The notes beneath the pieces are model-generated. The model was given only the letters and a program-made list of their open reading frames with translations, made no database searches and had not been told where the DNA came from. A stretch of 64,000 nucleotides of DNA from contig SEGS01000030.1 of assembly GCA_004210915.1 (NCBI GenBank), positions 1 to 64,000 on the forward strand, in the 5' to 3' direction. Origin of the DNA: Variovorax sp. GTDB taxonomy: Bacteria > Pseudomonadota > Gammaproteobacteria > Burkholderiales > Burkholderiaceae_C. The position numbers were made by a program, and so were the translations under genes. Of this stretch, positions 41,408 through 51,609 are shown piece by piece; within the stretch, counting starts at the first letter, position 1, and each line of letters opens with the position of its first letter.

Positions 41408-41719
41408 ATGAACGCCATCGAACTGCTGACAGGACCGACCATGCACATGCTCTACGACTCCGAGGACTACGCGGTGGTCCACGTGCAGCCGACCGAAGAC
41501 GACGCGCCGGTCGCCCCGCATCTGCCGGTGCTGGCGCGGCATGGCTTCGAGATCGTCGACAAGCGCTCGGGCAAGGAGGTCTACCTCGATGGTTCGTGGG
41601 CCGAGCTGTTCCAGCAGCAAATCACCGCGTGGCAGCTGAACACGCCGACGCAGGAAGAAGTGGAAGACACGCTCGAAGGCTACGCCGAGCTCGCACAAAC
41701 ACCGGTGCTGATCCACTGA
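41408..41719 (+). CDS. DUF3567/BTH_I0359-like protein
   Basis: MHMLYDSEDYAVVHVQ...GFEIVDKRSGKEVYLDGSWAELFQQQI. Confidence 0.7.
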   Translation: MNAIELLTGPTMHMLYDSEDYAVVHVQPTEDDAPVAPHLPVLARHGFEIVDKRSGKEVYLDGSWAELFQQQITAWQLNTPTQEEVEDTLEGYAELAQTPVLIH

Positions 41720-41742
41720 CGCGGGCCGCTCCGACGGTCGAT

Positions 41743-41769
41743 CGCAGGCGCCTTCAGGGCGCCTTTTTC
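41743..41769 (+). terminator. intrinsic terminator
   Basis: caggcgcc-ttca-gggcgcc followed by ttttt. Confidence 0.75.
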
Positions 41770-42900
41770 ATGGCCGCGGCGCTTCTTCGGCCGGGGCCGG
41801 CCGCCGGTACAGCCAGCCGTACATCGGCCCGACGATGATCAGCACCGCCACGAGGCGGCAGACCTGGAAAGCGGTGACCACCGGCACGCCCAGCTGCAGC
41901 ACCTTGGCCGTGATCGACATCTCTGCGATGCCACCCGGCGACGTGCCGAGGATCAGCGTGGCCGGATGCAGCCCGGTGCCCCAGGCCAGAAGCCAGCCGA
42001 AGGCGCCGCACAGCACGATCATGCCCAGCGTGCCCAGCGCCACCGAGGCCAGCCAGCGCGGCGCCGTGTGCAGGAACTCGCGGCTGAAGCGCACCCCCAG
42101 GCTAATCGCGATGACCAGCTGCGCGGCGTTCGACAGCCACGTCGGCACCGCGGACAGCGGCTGGCCGGCGATGGTGAAACCCATGGCGACGAGCAGCGGG
42201 CCGATGAACCACGGGTTGGTGCGGCGCAGCGCGCGCATCGCCAGCGCGCCGGCGCCCGTTGCCAGGGCCAGCAGCGCGAGCCCGCCCGCGCTCACTTCGC
42301 GCACGCCGGGCGGGTTGATCTCCAGCCCATGCAGGCCGCTCCATTGCATCGCGAACGGGATGGCCACCGTCACCACCACCAGCCGCAGGCTGTGCGCCGC
42401 CGCGACGAGATCGGTGCGGGCGCCGGTAGCCTCGGCCAGCAGGGTCATCTCCGATGCACCACCGATTGCACCGGAGAAGTAAGTCGTCGCTCTCATGGAT
42501 TGCGCTGGCACTTGGGGCATCTGGGCAGCGTGCCGCCGGTGCAGCCAGCGCCCGAAGCCCCAGCCGAGCGCCAGGGCCCAGAGGATCGCCAGCACGATGG
42601 CCCACCACACGCCAGCGACCAGCGCCACCACTTCCGGCGTGAAGTACAGCCCCAGCGCCGTGCCGATGACCCACTGCCCCATGTTGCGCAGCACTGCGGC
42701 GCTGGCCGTCGGCGCACCCATGATGGATGCCGCCGACACGGCCAGCAGCGGCCCGATCATCCAGGGCAGCGGGGTGCGCAGCGCGAGGCAGACACCCGTG
42801 GCAGCCAGTGCCAGCAGCAAAGTGGCGAGCACGCGAACGAGGAACGGGAAAGAGACGGACACAACGAGGCGAAACAGGATGGCACGCAAGGCGCGAAGGG
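41768..42900 (-). CDS. AbrB-family (ammonia monooxygenase-like) membrane protein
   Basis: PLPWMIGPLLAVSAASIMGAP...LGTSPGGIAEMSITAKVL; exact start uncertain. Confidence 0.8.
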
Positions 42901-42927
42901 GCCGAAGCCGGCGCGTAGTATGGCGCG

Positions 42928-43755
42928 ATGTCCTTCGCGCAACGCCCCCTGTGGTCCTGGTCTTCGGCACGCAGCGCCGTCATCGCCGTTGCTGCGTCTG
43001 CCGCGCTCGCCGGCTGCGCAGTGCTCTTCTCCTCGGCCGATGCGCCTGTGGCGCGGCGTGTCGCCGCCCTGCTGCCGGTCGATGCCCTGCTGATCGGCGA
43101 GCAGCACGACGCGGCTGCGCACCATGCCGCCGAACGTGAAGCCGTCGAGGCGCTCGCGCAGCGCGGCCGGCTGGCGGCGCTGGCCATCGAGATGGCGGAA
43201 GAAGGCAACGCGAGCGGCCACCTGCCCGCCGATGCGACCGAAGCCCAGGTGAAAACCGCCCTCGGCTGGAACGACAAGGCCTGGCCCTGGGCGAGCTACG
43301 GCCCCATCGTGATGGCGGCCGTGCGCGCCGGTGTACCGGTGGTCGGCGCCAACCTGCCGCGCGAGCGCATGAAAGACGCGATGGCCGACGTCTCGCTCGA
43401 CGTCCAACTGCCGCCCGAAGCGTGGCGCGCGCAACAGGAGGCCGTGCGCGACGGACACTGCAAGCTGCTGCCCGAATCGCAGATCCTGCCGATGACACGC
43501 ATCCAGGTCGCACGCGACCGCGCGATGGCGCAAGCGATCGTGAAAGCGCGGCAGCCGGGCAAAACGGTGTTGCTGGTCAGCGGTGCGGGCCACGCCACGA
43601 AGCCACTCGGCGTGCCGCAGCACCTGCCGACCGACGTGACCGTCAAGTCGGTGGCGCTGCAAGCCGGTGACGGCCCGGATCGCCCGGGCTACGACGCCAT
43701 CTGGCGCACCCCCGCGATGCCCGAGAAGGGCTACTGCGCGTCGTTGCGCAAGTAG
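42928..43755 (+). CDS. ChaN-family lipoprotein
   Basis: LAGCAVLFSS lipobox; LIGEQHDAAAHHAAEREAVEALAQRG. Confidence 0.82.
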   Translation: MSFAQRPLWSWSSARSAVIAVAASAALAGCAVLFSSADAPVARRVAALLPVDALLIGEQHDAAAHHAAEREAVEALAQRGRLAALAIEMAEEGNASGHLPADATEAQVKTALGWNDKAWPWASYGPIVMAAVRAGVPVVGANLPRERMKDAMADVSLDVQLPPEAWRAQQEAVRDGHCKLLPESQILPMTRIQVARDRAMAQAIVKARQPGKTVLLVSGAGHATKPLGVPQHLPTDVTVKSVALQAGDGPDRPGYDAIWRTPAMPEKGYCASLRK

Positions 43756-43767
43756 TCCCGTTCGCCT

Positions 43768-45102
43768 TCAGGCGAACTTCTTGATGCTGTCGGCCAGCGT
43801 GTTCACCAGCGTGTCGATGTGCGACTTTTCGACGATGAACGGCGGTGCGATCACGATCACGTCGCCGGCCGGCCGCACCAGCGACCCCTTGTGATAGCAG
43901 TCCAGGAAGATGTCGTAAGCCCGTTTGCCCGGTGAGCTGGCGATGGGCGCCAACTCGACCGCCGCGGCCAGGCCCAAGCTGCGGATGCCGATCACGTTCG
44001 GCAAGCCCTTGAACGCGCTGTGGAACGCGTCACCCAGCACCGTGCCCATTTCGCCGGCACGCGAGAACAGGTTTTCTTGCTGCAGCAGATCCAGCGTCGC
44101 GATCGCGGCAGCGCACGCGACCGGATGGCCCGAGTACGTGTAGCCGTGGAAGAACTCGACCACGTGCTCGGGCGCGTCGGTCTTCATCATCGCGTCGTAC
44201 AGCTTGTCGCGGCAGATCACGCCGCCGAGCGGAATCACGCCGTTGGTCACGCACTTGGCGAAGTTCAGCATGTCCGGCACCACGCCGTAGTAGTCGGCCC
44301 CGAAGTTGGTGCCCAGCCGCCCGAAGCCGGTGATGACCTCGTCGAAGATCAGCAGGATGCCGTGCTTGTCGCAGATCTCGCGCAGGCGCTTCAGGTAGCC
44401 CTTGGGCGGCACGTACCACCCGGCCGAGCCGGCGATGGGCTCGACGATGATCGCGGCCACGTTGCTCGGATCGTGCAGGGGCAGGATGCGCTGCTCGAGC
44501 TCCAGCAAGGGGTCTTCGGCCCACAACGGCTCCTCGTTGTGCACGTACGCGTGGTTGACGGGGTCGTGGATGAAGCGCATATGGTCCACGCGCGGCAGAA
44601 AGGCCGTGCCGAACACCTTGCGATTGCCCGGGATGCCACCGACCGACATGCCACCAAAGCCAACACCGTGGTAGCCCTTCTCGCGGCCGATGAACACGTT
44701 GCGGTGGCCTTCGCCGCGCGCCCGGTGATAGGCCAGCGCCACCTTCAGTGACGTGTCGGCCGCTTCACTGCCCGAGTTGCAGAACAGCACCTTGTTGAGG
44801 TCGCCCGGGGCCAGCGCCGCGATCATCTCGGCGGCCTTGAAGGCGCGGTCATTGCTGACCTGGAAGGCGGTGGCGTAGTCGAGCGTGTCGAGCTGCTTCT
44901 TGATCGCCTCGTTGATCGGCTTCCTGTTGTGCCCCGCGCCCACACACCAGAGCGACGAGATTCCGTCGATCACCTTCTTGCCGTCGTGCGTGGTGAACTC
45001 CATGCCGTCGGCCGCGGTGAACACGCGCGGATCTTTCTTGAAGTGACGGTTGGGCGTGAAGGGCAACCACTGGTTGTCCATGTTGAAGTCGTTGTAGGCC
45101 AT
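43768..45102 (-). CDS. class III aminotransferase (omega-amino acid:pyruvate type)
   Basis: LFCNSGSEAADTSLKVALAYHRARGEGHRNVFIGREKGYHGV; LLIFDEVITGFGRLG. Confidence 0.92.
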   Translation of the reverse strand: MAYNDFNMDNQWLPFTPNRHFKKDPRVFTAADGMEFTTHDGKKVIDGISSLWCVGAGHNRKPINEAIKKQLDTLDYATAFQVSNDRAFKAAEMIAALAPGDLNKVLFCNSGSEAADTSLKVALAYHRARGEGHRNVFIGREKGYHGVGFGGMSVGGIPGNRKVFGTAFLPRVDHMRFIHDPVNHAYVHNEEPLWAEDPLLELEQRILPLHDPSNVAAIIVEPIAGSAGWYVPPKGYLKRLREICDKHGILLIFDEVITGFGRLGTNFGADYYGVVPDMLNFAKCVTNGVIPLGGVICRDKLYDAMMKTDAPEHVVEFFHGYTYSGHPVACAAAIATLDLLQQENLFSRAGEMGTVLGDAFHSAFKGLPNVIGIRSLGLAAAVELAPIASSPGKRAYDIFLDCYHKGSLVRPAGDVIVIAPPFIVEKSHIDTLVNTLADSIKKFA

Positions 45103-45161
45103 TCGTGAACTCCTGCAGGGGGAAGCCAACATTCTGCACGCCTGCGACAATCTCGGCCCTC

Positions 45162-46013
45162 ATGACATCGCCTGCCTACATCCTCACCCTCTCCTGCCCC
45201 GACCGCACGGGCATCGTCCACGCCGTCTCCGGTTTCCTGCTCGAGCGCGGCGGCAACATCGAAGAAGCGGCGCAGTTCAACGACAACGACACCGGCCTCT
45301 TCTTCATGCGCGTGCGCTTCGCCTGCGCGGCGCACGACGAAGGCGCGTTGCGTTCGCAGATCGCGGTGCTGGCCGAGACCTTCGGCATGAAATGGCAACT
45401 GCACGCCGCCGCGGTGCCGATGAAGACCGTGATCCTCGTGAGCAAAGACGGCCATTGCCTGAACGACCTGCTGTTCCGCTGGAAGAGCGGCCACCTGGCG
45501 ATTGACGTGCGTGCCATCGTCTCGAACCACCGCGACTTCTATCAGCTGGCGGCCAGCTACAACGTGCCCTTCCACCACATCCCGGTGACGAGCGCGACCA
45601 AGGTGCAGGCCGAGGCGAAGCAGCTGGAAATCATCGAAGCCGAAGGCGCCGAACTCGTCGTGCTCGCGCGCTACATGCAGATCCTGAGCAACGACCTTTG
45701 CACGCAGCTGGCCGGCCGTGCGATCAACATCCATCACTCGTTCCTGCCGAGCTTCAAGGGCGCGAAGCCCTACTACCAGGCGCACGACCGCGGCGTGAAG
45801 CTGATCGGCGCGACCGCGCACTACGTGACGGCCGACCTCGACGAAGGCCCGATCATCGAGCAGGACGTGGCCCGCGCCGACCACACCAACACCGTCGAAG
45901 ACCTCACGGCCCGCGGCCGCGACACCGAAAGCCAGGTGCTGGCGCGCGCCGTCAAGTGGCACAGCGAACACCGGGTGCTGCTCAACGGGCATCGCACGGT
46001 CATCTTCAAGTAG
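45162..46013 (+). CDS. purU: formyltetrahydrofolate deformylase
   Basis: MTSPAYILTLSCPDRTGIVHAVSGFL; LARYMQILS; NIHHSFLPSFKGAKPY. Confidence 0.95.
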   Translation: MTSPAYILTLSCPDRTGIVHAVSGFLLERGGNIEEAAQFNDNDTGLFFMRVRFACAAHDEGALRSQIAVLAETFGMKWQLHAAAVPMKTVILVSKDGHCLNDLLFRWKSGHLAIDVRAIVSNHRDFYQLAASYNVPFHHIPVTSATKVQAEAKQLEIIEAEGAELVVLARYMQILSNDLCTQLAGRAINIHHSFLPSFKGAKPYYQAHDRGVKLIGATAHYVTADLDEGPIIEQDVARADHTNTVEDLTARGRDTESQVLARAVKWHSEHRVLLNGHRTVIFK

Positions 46014-46047
46014 CCCGGCCTGCAGGGCTTGTCGTAGAGTCTTCGTC

Positions 46048-47550
46048 ATGAACGCACCCACCAGCGCCCTGCAGCACAACGAACTCGCCCACACGGCACG
46101 CCAGGCCCAGGTGGTGCGCGCGCTGCAGGCCGAACTGCCGGCGCACGCGTTGATCTGGCATGCCGAAGACACGACGCCCTACGAGTGCGATGGCCTGACG
46201 GCCTATCGCGCGCGCCCGTTGGTGGTCGCCCTGCCCGAAACCGAGGCGCAGGTCGCGGCCGTGCTTCGCATCTGCCATGGGCTGGGTGTGCCGGTGGTGG
46301 CGCGCGGTGCGGGCACCGGCTTGTCCGGGGGCGCGATGCCGCACGCCCAGGGCGTGACGCTGTCGCTGGCCAAGTTCAACCGCATCCTCAAGATCGACCC
46401 GGTCAGCCGCACCGCCATCGTGCAATGCGGCGTCCGCAACCTCGCGATCAGCGAAGCGGCCGCGCCGTTCAACCTCTACTACGCGCCCGATCCGTCGAGC
46501 CAGATCGCCTGCACCATCGGCGGCAACGTGGCGGAGAACTCGGGCGGCGTGCATTGCCTCAAGTACGGGCTGACGCTGCACAACGTAATGCGTGTGCGCG
46601 GCTTCACGGCCGAGGGTGAGGCCATCGAGTTCGGCGGCGAGGCGCTCGACAGTCCGGGCCTCGACCTGCTGGCGCTGGTGGTCGGCAGCGAGGGCATGCT
46701 GGCCGTGACCACCGAAGTGACGGTCAAGCTGGTGCCCAAGCCGCAGCTCGCGCGCTGCATCATGGCCAGCTTCGACGACGTGCGCAAAGCCGGTGACGCG
46801 GTGGCCGCAGTGATCGCCGCCGGCATCATCCCGGCGGGCCTGGAGATGATGGACAAGCCGATGACGGCCGCGGTCGAGGACTTCGTCAAAGCCGGCTACG
46901 ACCTCGATGCCGAGGCCATCCTGCTCTGCGAATCCGACGGCACGCCGGAAGAGGTCGAGGAAGAGATTGGCCGCATGACCGCCGTGCTGCGCGGCTGCGG
47001 CGCGACCGCCATCGCGATCAGCACCAGCGAAGAAGAGCGCCTGCGCTTCTGGAGCGGCCGCAAGAACGCATTCCCCGCGTCCGGCCGCATCAGCCCCGAC
47101 TACATGTGCCTGGATTCGACGATCCCGCGCAAGCGCCTGGCCGACATCCTGCTGGCGATCCAGCAGATGGAGAAGAAGTACCGGCTGCGCTGCTGCAACG
47201 TGTTCCACGCAGGCGACGGGAACCTCCATCCGCTGATCCTGTTCGATGCGAACGACCCCGACGAATTGCATCGCTGCGAGCTCTTTGGCGCCGACATCCT
47301 GGAGACCAGCGTGGCCATGGGCGGCACGGTGTCGGGCGAGCATGGCGTGGGCGTCGAGAAGCTCAACAGCATGTGCGTGCAGTTCACCGCGGCCGAGAAC
47401 GAGATGATGTTCGGCGTGAAGCGCGCCTTCGATCCGGCCGGCGGGCTCAACCCCGGCAAGGTCATTCCGACGCTGCAGCGCTGCGCCGAGTACGGCAAAC
47501 AGGTGGTGCGCGGCGGTCGCTTGCCGCATCGCGATCTCCCGCGCTTCTGA
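46048..47550 (+). CDS. glcD: FAD-linked oxidase, glycolate oxidase GlcD-like
   Basis: PVVARGAGTGLSGGAMPHAQGVTLSLAKFNRIL; SGEHGVGVEK. Confidence 0.9.
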   Translation: MNAPTSALQHNELAHTARQAQVVRALQAELPAHALIWHAEDTTPYECDGLTAYRARPLVVALPETEAQVAAVLRICHGLGVPVVARGAGTGLSGGAMPHAQGVTLSLAKFNRILKIDPVSRTAIVQCGVRNLAISEAAAPFNLYYAPDPSSQIACTIGGNVAENSGGVHCLKYGLTLHNVMRVRGFTAEGEAIEFGGEALDSPGLDLLALVVGSEGMLAVTTEVTVKLVPKPQLARCIMASFDDVRKAGDAVAAVIAAGIIPAGLEMMDKPMTAAVEDFVKAGYDLDAEAILLCESDGTPEEVEEEIGRMTAVLRGCGATAIAISTSEEERLRFWSGRKNAFPASGRISPDYMCLDSTIPRKRLADILLAIQQMEKKYRLRCCNVFHAGDGNLHPLILFDANDPDELHRCELFGADILETSVAMGGTVSGEHGVGVEKLNSMCVQFTAAENEMMFGVKRAFDPAGGLNPGKVIPTLQRCAEYGKQVVRGGRLPHRDLPRF

Positions 47551-47570
47551 AGCGCCGACCACACAAGAAA

Positions 47571-47593
47571 AAGCCCGCGTGAAGCGGGCTTTC
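47571..47593 (+). terminator. intrinsic terminator
   Basis: aaagcccgc-gtgaa-gcgggcttt. Confidence 0.75.
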
Positions 47594-47607
47594 TCGTGGG
47601 TCATCGA

Positions 47608-47982
47608 TCAATAGCGGTTCGGGTTGTTGGGGCGGCGGTCGCGGCGATCCGGCACGCCATCACGGTCGCGGTCCCAGGCGCCCCGGCGGTATTCCCAGCG
47701 CCCATCGCGTTCGCGCCACTCCGGTGCGCGGTACGCGTAGCCCGGTCGTGCCTTGATGTAGCTGCCTCGCACCCAGACATGGCGACCACCGCGCCACTCG
47801 TAGTGACCGGGCGCCCAGACGTAGCCGCGGCGCGGTGGCGGCACGCGTTCGGCCCGCGGCGGGGGGGGCGCCGACTGGATGGTGATGTAAGCCTGTGCCT
47901 GAGCCGTCGAGGGCACAACCGCTGCGCCCAGGGTCAGCAGCGAAGCGGCACCAATGGCGAAGCTGATGGCAATTTTTTTCAT
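47608..47982 (-). CDS. YXWGXW-repeat-like exported protein
   Basis: Signal peptide; GYVWAPGHYEWRGGRHVWVRGSYI...DRDRDGVPDRRDRRP. Confidence 0.75.
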   Translation of the reverse strand: MKKIAISFAIGAASLLTLGAAVVPSTAQAQAYITIQSAPPPPRAERVPPPRRGYVWAPGHYEWRGGRHVWVRGSYIKARPGYAYRAPEWRERDGRWEYRRGAWDRDRDGVPDRRDRRPNNPNRY

Positions 47983-48103
47983 GGGTTTCACCTCATGCGT
48001 TGGTTGGAAGCTCCATGCTGCGCCGCCGACGTGAAGCGTGTGTAAGGCCAGGGCGAAATGTTGTGTAGAGCTGTATCGCGACCGTGCGCTCGCCCGGGGC
48101 CAA

Positions 48104-49247
48104 CTATTCGCGCAGTTCGCGCAGATCCACAGCGGCCGCCATCGCGGCATAGCCTGCGTTGCCCGGGTGCAGATGGTCGCCACTGTCGTAGAGCGGATTC
48201 ATGGCGGTGGGGTCGGTCGGGCTGCGCAGCGCGGCGTCGAAGTCGATCACGCCGTCGACATCCTGCCGGCCGCGAATCCATCTGTTCACCGCTTGCCGCA
48301 TCGCCTCGCTTTCTTCGGTCCAGAAGGGCGCGCCCTTGAAGGGCAGCACCGTGCCGAGCAGCACCTTGACGCCTTTGGCCCGCGCCTGGTCCATGAGCCG
48401 CTGCAATGCGGCGGTCAGCCGGTCGGCCGTCGGCTCCTGGCTGCGCGGCGTCTTGCGCCCCGGCACATCGGCAAACACACTGGCCGCGATGTCGTTGATG
48501 CCGATCAAGAGGATCGTGTGCGTGACGCCACTCTGCGCCAGCACGTCCCGCGCAAACCGGTCCACCCCTTCGGGGCCGGCAGCATCAACCACGAGGCCGT
48601 TGCCGCCGATGCCCGCATTCACCACCGCCACCGGTCTGGCGCCCGCGGGCCCGTCGCGCAGGCGGCGCGCCAGATGGTCGGGATAGGCGCCCTCGCCCTG
48701 TGTGGCGCCGACGCCCTCGGTGATCGAATCGCCGAACGCGACAACGACGCGCGCCGCCTGGGTCGTCGCGACGTCGAGCCCGGTGACGTGGTGGTTCCAT
48801 GCCGCCAGCGCGGGCTCGTGAAGGCGCGCATTGGCCACGCTATTGCCCGCGCCCACCCAGGTGGCCTGGCGCGGGTTCCGATGCACCGTCGCGACCGGCG
48901 TGGGTTCGTCGAGGAAGCTGCTCACGGCCAGCACCAAACAGATTCGAGAAGCGTACCCGCACCTTCGCGCCGCCCAGCGTGGGCGCGATCAGCTGACGCA
49001 GGGTTTGTTGAACGAAGGCCGCGGCCGGTGCCGGCGCCATGCCGGGCACGATGGACGGCTCGCGGTGGTCCTGCGGCGCGGCAATCCAGCTGGCGGCCCA
49101 GCCGCCTGCCGCGGAGGGCGCCGATATCGCTGGTGTCGTGACGTTCACGGCAACGGTCGCTGCAACGACCCATGCCAGCGCAAGACGGCGAGCCGGCAGG
49201 AAACTCGCCAGCGGACGCCAGCGCAGCAAGTAACGGGCACTCTTCAT
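48104..49247 (-). pseudogene. SGNH/GDSL hydrolase, interrupted
   Basis: N-terminal ORF (signal peptide, VRVRFSNLFGA) and C-terminal ORF (VAFGDSITEGVG...GDHLHPGNAGY) are in different frames with a missing segment between. Confidence 0.75.
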
Positions 49248-49280
49248 TCGGGCAAAGCGACTGAGTGTACGGACGCTCCA

Positions 49281-51593
49281 TTAGCTTTGCCCGCCCAGCA
49301 CACGCAGTTGGGCATCGGCGTCGCCGCCTTGCAGCCGCACCGTGGTCAAGAGGCGCACGTAGCGGCCCAGCGCGTATTCGGCCGTCATTCCGATGGCACC
49401 GTGCAACTGCACTGCCTGTTCGGCCACGAAGGTCGCGGCCTCTGCCAAGGCGAGCTTGGCAGAGGCCAGACTGTTGCGGCGCTCGGCACTATCAGCCCTG
49501 ACCGCCCATTCGGCGGCCAAGGCCGCCATCGCCTCGGCTTTGAGCAAGTGGATGCGCATGTCGATAAAGCGATGCCGCAGCACCTGGAACTGCGATAGCG
49601 CCTGCCCGAACTGCCGGCGCTCGGAGAGGTAATTTGCCGTCATCTCGCACACGGTTTGAAGGGCGCCGACACCCAGCGCCGCCAAGCCTGCGATCTGCCA
49701 GCCGCGCAACCGCTCTACCAATGCATGGGCGGCCTCGCCGCGCGCCAGTAGCATGGCCTGGTCGGTCGCTGCTGGCAGTGCCAGGTCGGCCAGCGGCGTA
49801 CCGTCCAACCCGCGGTACTGGCGCGTGCAGGTCGCCAGCCCAACGGGAAGCACGAACAGCGCCAGCTCACCTCCTTGCTGCGCGGACACAACGACGGCCG
49901 CGGCACCTGACCCATACGGCACGCCAGTTTTGGTGCCGCTGAAAGCCATCTGGCAGCCTTGCGCCTGGAACGTCGCCTGCGGCGCATGCCAGTCGTAGCG
50001 GGTCTGCGCCTCGTCAAGGGCCAGCGTGACGAGCGCGCCCTCCTCGCCTTCATGCATGCGCCTCAGCCAGGCATGCGCCCCATCGTCGGGGGCGGCGCGC
50101 AGCGCCAGCGTGGCCAGCACCGCGTGCGGCAGGTACGGCGTGCTGGCGCCGGCACGGCCCAGTTCGCGCAATACCAGCATCGCCTCGGTCGTTCCGCCAC
50201 CCAGCGCCTCGGCCTGCTCCGGTGCCAACAGGCTGGTCACGCCCAGCGCAGCCAAGCCCTGCCAGTGCGTGCGCTCCCGGTCTGCGTCGATGGCGTCGGG
50301 CAGGCACTCGGGCAGCGCTGCGTCGCGCAGATAGCGCGCCAGCATGTCCTGCAGCATTTGCTGCTCGGTGTCGAAGCCTGGTTCGGGCGCGCGACCCTGC
50401 GGCGCGTCCAGCAAGAGCCTGGCCGTGATGTTCTTCTGGATTTCGTTGGAGCCGCCATAAATCGTGGTCTTGCGCATGTTCAGGTAGGTCGCGGCTAGCG
50501 GCGCGCAACGGCTGCCGCGCGCATCACCATTGAGCCCGCCGTCAGTCAGTGCGTTGCGGTCGAACACCAAACTGCCCAGCCCGCCGGCCTGCAGACTCAG
50601 GTCGGCAATCGCCTGCTGCAGTTCGGACGTCATGATCTTCAGGAACGACGCCGAATGCGCGTCGGTCGCGCTGTCGCTGGTCAGCAAGCGCATGTTCACG
50701 GTCTCGATGGTCACGAGCTCGGCCTCCAGCCGTGCCAGCCGCGCCGCGAACAGCGGATCGTGTAGCAACGGCCGCGCCCCACAGGGTTCCTCGGCAGCGA
50801 GGCGGCGCAGCCGCGCCAGGTCGCGCCGGCACCCGCCCATCATGGTGCCGAAGTTCGCGCGCTCGTGGGCCAGCAGGAACTTGGCATAGGTCCAGCCGTG
50901 GTTTTCTTGCCCGACCAGGTTTTCGACCGGCACCTGGACGTTGTGGAACCAGACCTCGTTGACCTCGTGCGCGCCGTCCAGCGTGATGATGGGTCGAACC
51001 TCCACGCCCGGCGAGCGCAGGTCGATCAGCATGAAAGAGATGCCCTCCTGCGGCCGGCCGTCGCTGCGCGTGCGTACTAGGCAGAAGATCCAGTCGGCAT
51101 ACTGGCCGTGCGTGTTCCAGACCTTCTGGCCATTCACCACGTAATGCTCGCCGCGCCGCTCGGCGCGCGTGCGCAGCGAGGCCAGGTCGGAGCCGGCGCC
51201 GGGCTCCGAATAGCCCTGCGACCACCAATGCTCCAGGCTGGCGATGCGCGGCAGGAAATAGTCGCGCTGCGCCGGGCTGCCATAGCGCATCAGCACCGGT
51301 GCCACCATTTTGTAGCCGAAGGGCACCAGCTCGGGCGCACCGGCCAGCGCAGTCTCCTCCTCGAAGATGTGCCGCTGCACGGCGTCCCAGCCCGGGCCGC
51401 CATGTTCCGCCGGCCAAGGCGGGGTGCCCCAGCCGTGGGCGTGCAGCGCATGGTGCCATTGCACATAGTCGTCGCGCTCCAGCGTGTAGCCCTCCAGCAC
51501 CTTGCGGCTGGTAGCGGGCGACAGGCGGGCTGCGATGAAGGCGCGCACCTCGTCGCGAAAGCGCTGCTGCGCTTCGGTCAGTTGAAACGACAT
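49281..51593 (-). CDS. double-domain acyl-CoA dehydrogenase
   Basis: Two ACAD modules in one 771-aa ORF: GYSEPGAGSDLASL...IYGGSNEIQKN and SERRQFGQALSQFQ...QLHGAIGMTAEYALGRY. Confidence 0.92.
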   Translation of the reverse strand: MSFQLTEAQQRFRDEVRAFIAARLSPATSRKVLEGYTLERDDYVQWHHALHAHGWGTPPWPAEHGGPGWDAVQRHIFEEETALAGAPELVPFGYKMVAPVLMRYGSPAQRDYFLPRIASLEHWWSQGYSEPGAGSDLASLRTRAERRGEHYVVNGQKVWNTHGQYADWIFCLVRTRSDGRPQEGISFMLIDLRSPGVEVRPIITLDGAHEVNEVWFHNVQVPVENLVGQENHGWTYAKFLLAHERANFGTMMGGCRRDLARLRRLAAEEPCGARPLLHDPLFAARLARLEAELVTIETVNMRLLTSDSATDAHSASFLKIMTSELQQAIADLSLQAGGLGSLVFDRNALTDGGLNGDARGSRCAPLAATYLNMRKTTIYGGSNEIQKNITARLLLDAPQGRAPEPGFDTEQQMLQDMLARYLRDAALPECLPDAIDADRERTHWQGLAALGVTSLLAPEQAEALGGGTTEAMLVLRELGRAGASTPYLPHAVLATLALRAAPDDGAHAWLRRMHEGEEGALVTLALDEAQTRYDWHAPQATFQAQGCQMAFSGTKTGVPYGSGAAAVVVSAQQGGELALFVLPVGLATCTRQYRGLDGTPLADLALPAATDQAMLLARGEAAHALVERLRGWQIAGLAALGVGALQTVCEMTANYLSERRQFGQALSQFQVLRHRFIDMRIHLLKAEAMAALAAEWAVRADSAERRNSLASAKLALAEAATFVAEQAVQLHGAIGMTAEYALGRYVRLLTTVRLQGGDADAQLRVLGGQS

Positions 51594-51609
51594 GGTTGGC
51601 CTGCGCGCG

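Noticed and set aside
46006-47604. 532-aa minus-strand ORF opposite glcD
   Set aside because: Shadow ORF; the plus-strand GlcD translation carries full FAD-oxidase motifs
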